Assembly (NCBI RefSeq): GCF_001653235.2
Contig: NC_035796.1
Location: 124,001-188,000 of the forward strand
DNA length: 64,000 nucleotides
Direction: 5' to 3'
Source of the DNA: Pochonia chlamydosporia 170
Taxonomy: Eukaryota > Ascomycota > Sordariomycetes > Hypocreales > Clavicipitaceae
The position numbers were made by a program, and so were the translations under genes. Of the stretch, positions 55,521 to 64,000 are shown piece by piece (position 1 is the stretch's first letter; each line of letters starts with the position of its first letter). The notes beneath the pieces were generated by a model. That model had not been told where the DNA came from, made no database searches, and saw only the letters and a list, made by a program, of their open reading frames with translations.

Positions 55521-58214
55521 TAATAAGATGTACATTGTTGTACTTGACATTCACATTCTAAAGTTCCAGATGTCTTCTCCATCGCTCAATGAAGCCGGCT
55601 TACAGTCTCACACATCGGCTTTATTCCGCAAAGCAGCACCGCTTGAACACAACCCCTTCGCCGACTGTAAACGCAGGAATTGACCCATTGCAGTGGATAT
55701 TACTCCATTGCAATTTCTCCTCGTTCCTGACAATCAACATCGTGAGTCTCGTTCGAAGAGTCTGGTACAGCATTGCCGAAGGTATGCGGCGCCCCACTGA
55801 AAGCCGAGCGGAAGAACCAGTGGCGGACTCTGGAAACAGGGCCGAAAGCAGACAGAAAGAAAAAATTGCATCACGTAGAAAGCGGATTCTGGCCTGTTTC
55901 TAGACCGGTTCTGAAGCTTGGATTGTGTTATCCCTGAAGGGACAGTTTCGGTTCTAGAATGGGCTTGTCATTCGCGGATGGACGGAAGACGGAACGGATG
56001 GTGCATGGTGTGACAGTCAGGAACGGGATCCATTCGGACAAGATCAGTTGATGGGATTGTCTTGGCCGGACATGTTGACTTTGCTCGGATTTGCAGATGG
56101 TCGTACATGGGAATGTTAAATGGCCCAATTCCGACGTGTAAATCTGATCCGAGGAGAAACATCGCCGTCGTGTAAGCCGAGACGACACATCCATCTAAGC
56201 TGCAGCTTGCAGGCTTGGTGGTCATGGCTTCAGCCCCTGCCGCAGGTTTTATTCCCGACTCACAGCACTTGGCGTTGTGCCGAGTTGCTTTTCTCCGAGA
56301 CGCCGAGATCAACGATGGCATGGGACGAGTGCAGGCCAAGCAATGTGTTGGTAGCTCGGCATGAACCGAGCTGAGTCGCCTGGTTATGACAGCAGGTTTC
56401 CACTGTTTCGTTGGTTCTGCAGAGTGACTTTGTTAGGAGCTAGGTTCTGTCGATGTCTCGATTGTGGTTCTCCTGTCACCACATTGTGAACCAGGGAGAT
56501 GTGGCAGCGACAGCATCTATTCAGACGGCCATGACGAATTGGCAAAACCCCAGAGTTATTCCCCAGACCAAGTCAACGGGTCCGACGATGGAGCAAAATC
56601 CGGAGAACTAACGTCGCAAGTTGAGGTTCGTGGGTTCATTCACGACTCCGTTGTCGGAGCGGGAAGAATAACGGGGACTGAAGACGGGAAGAGCCTCATG
56701 GAGTCATGGACCGGTTTGATGGAGACCAGACGGCCAAATCGGGTAGTTGTACGGCATACCAGAGAAGGCGTCATATGACTTGTAAAAAAAATTTGGGAAA
56801 AAGAATAGGAGTTTTGAGAAGGCGTTTGTGGGTTGAATGGGTCTGAGGACTTTTTTCATGTTTAAATGCAAGGAGCAGCGTGTTGGTCCGAAAGCGTGAA
56901 GTTGGTCTGTTGTGATTTGACTGACATTGAGGTTCAAGTTGCGAATGGAAACCAGAAGTGTTATTCTGGTTGGCGAATCATGGCTTGGGAATGGGCAACG
57001 AGCCAGGCTGCATCGCGGACTGTCGGCGCATTGACTTTCAATGTTGCCCTCAATTCGTCTCAAGTTGCACAGTCGTGCAGGTGTTTGGTGGATCGGTGGG
57101 TGTATGCAGGGGTGCAGCTTTGTGCCTACATGAGCATCTGATGTTCAAAAAATTAGAAAATGGAATGAAATAACAATATTGGCTCTGGTCAACAACGACG
57201 GTAAGGCGTAACTGTGACATCCATGGACGCAGGTAATTTCTCCGTGCAATTCAGTCGCTAGCATCAAAGTGGGTCCGACGTCGGAGCACCAACTTGTTCA
57301 CGGTCATCAACCTCATCACCAAAACAACTGTGCCACGTATGAGAAGAGATCTCGCAGCACGCCATCGCATTCGCATCAGTGTAGCCATCATAATGACCTC
57401 CAAAGGCTTAAAATCACCTTCTCAAAACACACCGCCATCATGACACCATGTGTTTCCTTGGATCCGTATTTCGGGACACATGTTGCAAGACGCCACGCTG
57501 AATAATGATTGCTTCCATAAGCAGGCCAGGGTTAGACTGAAAGGTGCATGTGGCGTCTGTCTTGGGTGTCATAGGGCTGGGTGCGCCTTGGATTGACATG
57601 CTGATGAATTCAAAGGGTAATGCTAGCCCGAATAATTTCACCGCGAAGGAAAAGATGCCATCTCGGAAGTGAATGCACCGATCCTATTCACAATGTGATT
57701 GCGCTTTGAAGTCTGGGTTATTCTGGCTTGGGTGACTGTGGATCTGACGGCATCGTGTCCGAGACGGCGGAGACCCGGCGGTGGCACAGCATGGAAGTAA
57801 AGTTCAAGATTCAAAGTTGAAGCACGGAGACAGTCACCCGCGCCACAGTTGCTGCCAAAGTCTGATGTGAGATCTGCCGTTGACAGAGTTGGACGATGTG
57901 AGGGTTGAGATGCATAGCCCAACCAGACTCTCAGGGCAAGTACTCAAGTACCTGCGACCGTGTGGCAGACACAAAGTTTGAGTGGCACCACGAGGAACGG
58001 GCCTGCTCCTTCCTCCAAATGTGTCGATGTGTGGGTGTGGGTACAAGGTACTGTGCTTGCCCTGCACGCCGTCGTGCGCGGATCCCGTTGAAGACCTGTT
58101 CCCATCAGTAGAATCAATTGCATGCCAAAAACGTCTGGTCTGGTTGTCATCTGGTGCTGAAGAGCGCAAAGGGCGCAACCTACAAGCATCAATCAATCCA
58201 TCACTTTTGACACG
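55521..58214. other. Gene-poor interval
   Basis: 2.7 kb of near-average composition with many short frames on both strands but no motif, signal peptide or splice-consistent gene model. Confidence 0.5.
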
Positions 58215-58613
58215 ATGTCCGTCTTTCCATGGACATTTGATTCGACCAGCTTCCACCAACTAATAGCCTTGACAACCAGCACCTTGTCTCACATCCAACA
58301 CACCAGTATTCCGAAGTCGCAAGCTCAATCGGATCAAGTGCGCACGTCCAATGTTATTACCAGCCCCACACCACGCCTTTCGGTCATCAGTCTGGTCAGT
58401 CCATGTCAGTCAATCTCTCGCACGCCATCAGTCCCAGATGTCATCAGGGCGTCTTACGCCTTACAAAGCCCAAAGCTAGTGAAGCCGAAGCCGAAGCGGC
58501 GGTGCAAAGCCGCAAAGGTTGCTGCCATCACGACATTATTGATTTTCCTGTCCCTTCTTCCCAATACTGCTGAAACTCAGGCTGAAAGTGCAGCGTGCAC
58601 ATGGGAGTCATAG
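58215..58613 (+). CDS. Questionable 132-residue frame
   Basis: Opens at ATG 58215 (ACGATGTCC context). Ser/Thr-rich N-terminal part, then KPKPKRRCKAAKVAAITTLL and a short hydrophobic stretch (TTLLIFLSLLP) that could be a membrane span. No family recognised, no introns evident. It may be chance, as the region around it is otherwise empty. Confidence 0.2.
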   Translation: MSVFPWTFDSTSFHQLIALTTSTLSHIQHTSIPKSQAQSDQVRTSNVITSPTPRLSVISLVSPCQSISRTPSVPDVIRASYALQSPKLVKPKPKRRCKAAKVAAITTLLIFLSLLPNTAETQAESAACTWES

Positions 58614-58716
58614 CAAGCCACTTTGGGATTTGAAAGCAAGTGTTGCTCTTGAAACCATGTACCCATGGAAGTACCTCTGATGTATTTCGCGATGGTGGCT
58701 GCCAGTGTAGATTGGC

Positions 58717-59195
58717 TACCGTTGGAGGTCATCATTGCCTACTGTTGGAGGATACGTGTGCATGCACATGAATGAAATATTGTTTTTGGTGATGATGTTG
58801 CTGCTCGGCACTTACCCTTGGAGGCAAAGCGACGGATGGAGCCTTGCCTTGCCTCCAAGGTCGAAAGCCCCGAAGTGCACGATGCCTCCAACGTGCAATG
58901 ATGCGAGAAGACGGTCATTCGCTTGGAAAATTGACATTACCTACCGTTGGAGGTTTGGTGTTGTTTTTGTTCGCTTCATGTTGATGAGACGCGCGCGCCA
59001 CTGTCCGCCTGCGCTTACCGTTGGAGGCAAGAATGTAGAGAAATCAAGGCTCCATCCAGCACAGGCTCCAGCACAGAGAGCTCCATTGCTCTATGCCTCC
59101 AACGTGCAACAGCCCGAGAAAACACAGCGTCTGGTCTCCGGTGACAAAGGATCCTTGGCGTGATGGAGTCTGTCGTTGAGCTTTGCCTCCAAGGG
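58717..59195. repeat. Cluster of inverted TTGGAGG(CA) motifs
   Basis: At least nine copies in under 500 bp. Forward (GTTGGAGG or CTTGGAGGCAA) occur near 58721, 58743, 58818, 58947 and 59021. Reverse (TTGCCTCCAAGG or GCCTCCAACG) occur near 58851, 58885, 59095 and 59186. Adjacent forward-reverse pairs can form hairpins; 58816-58827 and 58849-58860 are a perfect 12-bp inverted pair. Reverse copies are twice followed by GTGCAA. Not explained by any gene here. Confidence 0.7.
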
Positions 59196-60872
59196 CAAGG
59201 CGAGCCGAGTCAGTGTCGCAGGCGCATGATACTTGTATGGAGCCTGCAACGAAATCCAGACTTTTTAGGGGGTAGCCCACTGAAAGAACAGCTGAAGCGG
59301 TGGATCTGGCCGCAAACAGCAGCAGGTAGTCTGGTGCAAGGCGAGAAAACTTCAGGGGGCTGCAGCGCTGAGCGGTGTGCGGTGCTCCCTGTATTGAAGC
59401 GAGGGAAGCCTGTAATGGTGGGAAGGGGCATCCACATAGCGGAGCCAGGTGCTACAGACCTGGTAACAGAGACCAAAAAAAAACATGGAAAAAAAAAAAA
59501 AATGAAAATTTCAGCACCAGACCACATCAAGTCTCACGTGTCTGTCTCGCAACAAACTCTGCCCCACTCTTCTCCCAGCTCGACATCTTGAGGTACAAAC
59601 CTTGTACTTCCGCCATCCAAACCTTGGACCTCGTGTCCCGTCAAAATCCACTCCAGCTACCCACGCAAACCCACGCAACCTGTTCCCACGCCCACGCCTT
59701 TCGACCATGACACATTGGTTCCGTACAATGTGGATACCTAAGCAGATGCGTGGACCACTTTGGCTTTTACCAAAGTTTTGCTGTGCCGGTCGTAGCATGC
59801 CGTTTGTCTCGACATGGACTGTCTCGGGTCGTATATAAGTTCAGCGATGCCCTCTTCCTCCGTAATTTTAATACCGTCTTCCCCAGAATATAAGTTTCAA
59901 CTTTTGTATTGCCTTACTTGGTAGTGTGTTTACATTTGCATCAGCGAGCCGTCTCTTGAACCTACAATACTAGACATCACTTACGACTTACACGACTCTC
60001 ACCAGCAATACACACAATACACCATACACAATACAGACAATTCACACAAACCGCCAAGACACAATTCATCAACACAATCAACATTGGAATACGCAAACAA
60101 AAGACAACTCACGAACCCGTAAAAAAAGAATCAGTCACTTTCAGGGACCCACGTCACATCGTCTTCACCTCTTCGCACAACTCGTCCCTGTTCAGTTACG
60201 CTACTAGCGCCATCGGGCAAACCACCATCGAATCATAGATCGATTCCTTTGCCACGGACATTACCGCCAACAGTCGGACAGCCAAAACAAAAAAAAAAAA
60301 AAGCCAGCAGACAGACGACATACGTCACAGCAGCAGTTGGGTTGTCAAAGCGGTCACTAGTCACTTGTTCACGTAACCTGTACAAGCAAGCCATTCTGCG
60401 ATTCGGCAATTACCTGCCGACCTGCCAACCAACACGGAGATCGTCCGCCGCCAGTAAAGGACAAGGGCAAATCTGGGAGGATTTTGCTGTTAGCAAGAAC
60501 TTGTCACACGACAAACAGTTTCTAGTTACCCCTCCGATTAGACAATTGCTGTGCCAGTATTTGGTGCTGGGCATAGGAGGGGTACATTGGTCTCAACAGA
60601 GCAAGCATCAACACCATTTCCAATACCTGTGATTGGAAACATTTCATTTACAAGTCAATTGAATTGCGACACTCACTTCACCGACACCATCGTCATTGGG
60701 CATACTCGCCAACCTGACGCCGAGTCTTCTCCGTCACATTTCCTTGGGACCAACACCATCACCGCCAAAAGAGGCAGTCAAAACGTCACTAGGTCGGGTC
60801 TAACGGCAGCCACAAGCCATTGATTCGCAACTGCCAAGAACACGACGAAAAGCTCACATTCAATATTTCACT
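59196..60872. other. Upstream region of the arrestin gene
   Basis: Contains A-runs near 59.48-59.50 kb, a GTATATAAG word near 59.83 kb, then about 300 bp of CA-rich sequence that looks like an mRNA leader (ACACAATACACCATACAC). It could belong to a long, perhaps spliced 5' UTR of the arrestin gene. No separate gene supported. Confidence 0.4.
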
Positions 60873-60880
60873 TATAAAAA
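60873..60880 (+). promoter_or_regulatory. TATA-like word near the arrestin start
   Basis: TATAAAAA about 35 nt before ATG 60915. This is close for a TATA box; it could drive a short-leader transcript alongside the upstream candidate near 59.83 kb. Confidence 0.35.
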
Positions 60881-60914
60881 GAGCCTGAGGGACAGCAAGT
60901 CCGAATCGCCCATC

Positions 60915-62420
60915 ATGCCCCACCTCGTCGCCAACTTCCTTCGCAGTTCCTCCGGCAACATCTCGCATATCAAGAAGTCGGCCATCTCACGATCTCGAAA
61001 CAACTCCCGCAACAACTCGCGGAACAACTCCATCAGCGCAAGCCCCTACGCCTCCGACTCCGAGGACCATGCTCCGCACTCCGTCAAGATGCCCGAGCTG
61101 GGAGACGCCTTGAAGAAGCACCGTCTGGGGCTGCACTTTGGTCGCTCCTCCAAGCACGAGGGCCATTCTGCGTTCCATTCGGCTTCTGCTGCTCCCGCCG
61201 TGAATGCCCCTGCTGTTATGGACTGGAGCGTGGAGAGCCCCCCCATTGTGTTTTACGGTACGCCTGAGGAGAGCACCGGCGCATTGGTCTCGGGGCTCAT
61301 GTATATCGACGTCAATGAGGAGGCGATCGATGTGGAGGCATTCAACGCCAGCTTGAGCATGCACGTTACGCAAAAGAAACCGTTTCAGGGCCACTGCGCA
61401 GAATGCCAGACCAAGGTTACCGAGTTGAAGAGCTGGCAGTTTTTGGCGCATCCCACTACTCTGCGTCGGGGGAGGCATCAGTTCCCGTTTTCGACCCTTC
61501 TTGACGGGACGCTGCCTGCGTCGATGGACTCGCCCATCGTGTCTATTTCGTATCACTTTAAGGCAGAGGCCGTGGCTGTTCGAGGTCCCTCGTCGACATC
61601 GTGCCTGCCGATCAAGTTTGAGCGCACGCTGGATGTGAAGCGGTCTCTGCCGGAGCCATTGTATCCTCACCACTCAGTTCGCGTGTTCCCTCCCACAAAC
61701 ATCAAGGCTTCTGCGCACTACAACGCTGTTATTCACCCCACTGGTAGCAACACTGTCACCCTGAAGCTGGACGGTCTCATGACACACAACGAAAAGGTCA
61801 AGACTGTCGACTTGTGGAAGCTGCGCAAACTTACTTGGAAGCTGGAGGAGACCATCAAGACAACCTCCCCAGCCTGCGAAAAGCACACTCCGGCACCTAC
61901 TGGTGATGAAGAACCGAAGAAGGGCATTGTCCGCACTGAGACCCGTACCCTCGGTGAGAAGCAGCTCCACGAGGGCTGGAAATCCGACTACACTGGCAAT
62001 GACGGCACCGTCGACTTTGAATTCGACTACCTCGTCAACCAGATCAGGGCACACTCCAAAGAGCCCAAGTACGCCTGCGACATGAAAACGGCGGAAGGCA
62101 CCGAAGTTACTCACGCGCTGCACCTCGAGTTGATCGTCTCTAAGGAATATGCCGCCGAGGGCAAGACGCATCTCTCCCAGCAGACTGGCACTGGCAGAAT
62201 TCTGCGCATGCACTTTGCCGTCAATCTGACAGAGTATCCTGGCCTCGGTGTAAGCTGGGACAACGAAGCCCCTCCCGTCTACCAAGATGTACCGCCTAGC
62301 CCGCCTGGTTATCCTGTTGAGCCGCCGATCGAGTATGACGATCTGGAGGAGCTGGATGCCCTGCGAACGGGCTCGGAGCCTGGTTCACGACGACACAGTG
62401 AATCTGGACGGTCAGCGTGA
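60915..62420 (+). CDS. Alpha-arrestin-like trafficking adaptor
   Basis: A 501-residue intronless arrestin-fold protein (ART-type), which in fungi recruits the Rsp5/HulA ubiquitin ligase to membrane transporters for endocytosis. The N-terminus is basic with an RNNSRNNSRNNS repeat. The arrestin N domain starts around residue 103 (DWSVESPPIVFYGTPEESTG) and shows LKSWQFLAHPTTLRRGRHQFPFS. The C domain carries VFPPTNIKASAHYNAVIHP and EGWKSDYTGNDGTVDFEFDY. Near the C-terminus PPVYQDVPPSPPGYP contains a PPxY motif (PPVY), the ligase-binding site, followed by PPIEYDDLEEL. The gene is G/C-rich at third positions, unlike its flanks. Confidence 0.9.
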   Translation: MPHLVANFLRSSSGNISHIKKSAISRSRNNSRNNSRNNSISASPYASDSEDHAPHSVKMPELGDALKKHRLGLHFGRSSKHEGHSAFHSASAAPAVNAPAVMDWSVESPPIVFYGTPEESTGALVSGLMYIDVNEEAIDVEAFNASLSMHVTQKKPFQGHCAECQTKVTELKSWQFLAHPTTLRRGRHQFPFSTLLDGTLPASMDSPIVSISYHFKAEAVAVRGPSSTSCLPIKFERTLDVKRSLPEPLYPHHSVRVFPPTNIKASAHYNAVIHPTGSNTVTLKLDGLMTHNEKVKTVDLWKLRKLTWKLEETIKTTSPACEKHTPAPTGDEEPKKGIVRTETRTLGEKQLHEGWKSDYTGNDGTVDFEFDYLVNQIRAHSKEPKYACDMKTAEGTEVTHALHLELIVSKEYAAEGKTHLSQQTGTGRILRMHFAVNLTEYPGLGVSWDNEAPPVYQDVPPSPPGYPVEPPIEYDDLEELDALRTGSEPGSRRHSESGRSA

Positions 62421-64000
62421 TTTCGCATCTTGGGACGACACTTGATACCTGGCGTTGGGCTGCATTTCTTTTGGCGTTTTAGAATAGCATTATACCCGGT
62501 TGGAGCATAGTATTGTTTAATAAACTAATATGATTAATTTTGCTGTGTGCTTTCGTGTGACATGTGATGTGACCTCCAGATACATACACGAGAGTTTTAA
62601 ACTATAGCAAAATGTTTAATACATGAAACGGAGTTTAATTAAGTAAGAAAGGTAGGTTTGGCCGCTCAAGGTTCGTTTAACTAGCCTTGCAATACATGCA
62701 CCCAGGGGTAAAGCTGGCAAGCTTCCATAAGGTTCTTTGACTTTGACTTACATTTACATCTGTCACACTCGAACGTTAAAAGGGGTCTAACAGATACAAG
62801 GAGTGGCCTCTAGCTAGCTCATTTTCCGTGTGACAACACTAAGAAAGATGCAAACGTGTCTAGGGAGAAACCGTCAGCGCGAATCGTTTGGTCAGAGCAC
62901 GCTCTTGGAAGAGAAACTAGTATTAACGCTGTAATTCATGTGTTGCAGTCCGTGTTTCCGTTTTCTGATTCGTCCCAGCTGCCATTACATGTAGCTGTGA
63001 GCTCAACCCGCCACTCCAAAGGTACTCATAATCTAACATGTAAGTACCTTATCCTACTTTAAGTCCATCTTGTGTTATTTCTGCCTGCTTAATCTCTTAG
63101 CTCTTTATTTCTCCTACCAGCAGGCCTACTAATAGCAAAAATGCCATATTTCGTTCAGACGCTCGCGTACCATACTTTGCCATCCTATCTATGCTAACGC
63201 ATCAACAAGTAACCAGTCTCTGTCGGAAAACCCCGAACCAACGAGGCATCATTATATTGCTTTTGCGACGAGAAACTGGATTGCCTCCAATCCAAGGCAG
63301 CTCATCCTTAGATGTGTCTCTTTCGCAGGCAAAATACTGGTTAGTATAACTAAGAACATTAGAGGAAATAAATTAAATGGTTTTTGCTATACCTACTAGC
63401 GATTTCTCGTTTTACGGGAAGTATGTCGCACGTCTCAAGATCTGCCCCGATAACTGAATTCTCAGGTTCGTCCGCGGAGCAAATGGTTTGAGGGCGAGTT
63501 TAATCCAACACCACAAGTTGGACATACCATCGGGCATAAAACTCACTCCGTGGATTGTAATATCACAGCGAGTGTTCCGTATATCCCGCAGGTTTCCTCC
63601 GCGGAGCAGGAGTAATTGGAAATTAATATAATCACTACCACGCAGCAGTTTTACCTTCTGTGGAGGTCTTAATATAGCGGTAATATATCAGAAGAGATGC
63701 AAAATATACCACACATTTTATTGCTGCTTATACTATTATAAATAGGACAGGATGTATAACTAGATGCATAATTTAGTTCTTAATATCGACTATTCTGCGA
63801 GATCTATCTAGAACTTCATGTTGTTATTAACAGACCAGTCCTAATTTGTAAGCAGTTAGGCCAGATCTATATTGAGCTTTATGATGGAGAGACTGCTAAG
63901 ACTTATTATGTAAAATAGATTGCCAGGTCCAAACGGAGGAAATAGAAGACCATGGCACCTATGCCAAGCCATGCGCTTAGAAGAGCTATATGCATTTCCC
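62421..64000. other. AT-rich 3' flank, possible transposon relic at the end
   Basis: 3' UTR of the arrestin gene and then increasingly AT- and TpA-rich DNA. Near 63.83-63.92 kb a plus-strand stretch (INRPVLICKQLGQIYIELYD) is protein-like but cut by stops and could be a retrotransposon relic. A TCCGCGGAGCA word occurs twice (about 63.47 and 63.60 kb). No gene. Confidence 0.45.

Noticed and set aside
60987..62285. Minus-strand frames of 203 and 228 codons within the arrestin gene
   Set aside because: Antisense shadows of a G/C-rich third-position coding sequence; the sense frame has clear arrestin motifs.
1..64000. A giant Starship-type element or a classical PKS/NRPS cluster
   Set aside because: No DUF3435 tyrosine recombinase captain and no synthase domains were seen on either strand.

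Overview
The window is nuclear DNA of a filamentous ascomycete, most likely a Sordariomycete and possibly Hypocreales. The genes are split by short (44-80 nt) GT-AG introns with CTAAC-like branch sites. Families typical of such fungi are present: a Zn2Cys6 regulator, a fungal rhodopsin-domain 7TM protein, GH92 and GH16 enzymes, cysteine-rich small secreted proteins and a LAMMER kinase. There is also a TpA-rich, gene-free block of the kind left by repeat-induced point mutation (RIP). The species assignment is inference. No tRNA, rRNA, CRISPR or bacterial feature was recognised.

Layout. 1-1.1 kb: 3' part of a GH92 alpha-mannosidase gene. 1.8-2.3 kb: decayed C2H2 gene. 2.86-6.65 kb: complete hAT DNA transposon with 18-bp terminal repeats, a perfect 8-bp target duplication and an intact transposase frame. 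6.65-10.2 kb: AT-rich desert holding two solo LTRs in opposite orientation, each with its own 5-bp duplication. 10.2-12.1 kb: relics only. 12.1-16.2 kb: a TauD-type dioxygenase and an MFS transporter, divergently arranged, followed by a double-DUF427 protein.

18-28 kb is rich in secreted or surface proteins. It holds two related cysteine-rich secreted proteins, an SH3-NlpC/P60 cell-wall hydrolase of bacterial type, a membrane-anchored aspartic-protease-like protein that has lost its first catalytic Asp, and a mucin-like, probably GPI-anchored protein. 28.6-30.8 kb encodes a LAMMER kinase with one apparent GC-AG intron.

32-44 kb resembles a small metabolic cluster without a recognisable core synthase. 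It has an FAD-dependent DAO-family oxidase, a secreted carboxylesterase, a glutathione S-transferase, an arginase-fold protein with altered metal ligands, a frameshifted NmrA-like protein and a Zn2Cys6 regulator. 46-52.7 kb carries a 7TM rhodopsin-domain protein, two poorly defined hypothetical genes (one with an acidic 10-residue repeat), a DUF1989 protein and a GPI-type GH16 enzyme. The next 8 kb is almost gene-free and includes a cluster of inverted TTGGAGG motifs. An alpha-arrestin with a PPVY motif follows at 60.9-62.4 kb, and the window ends in AT-rich DNA.

Exon limits were worked out by hand from splice sites, reading frame and family motifs. They may be off by a base or two and need transcript support.
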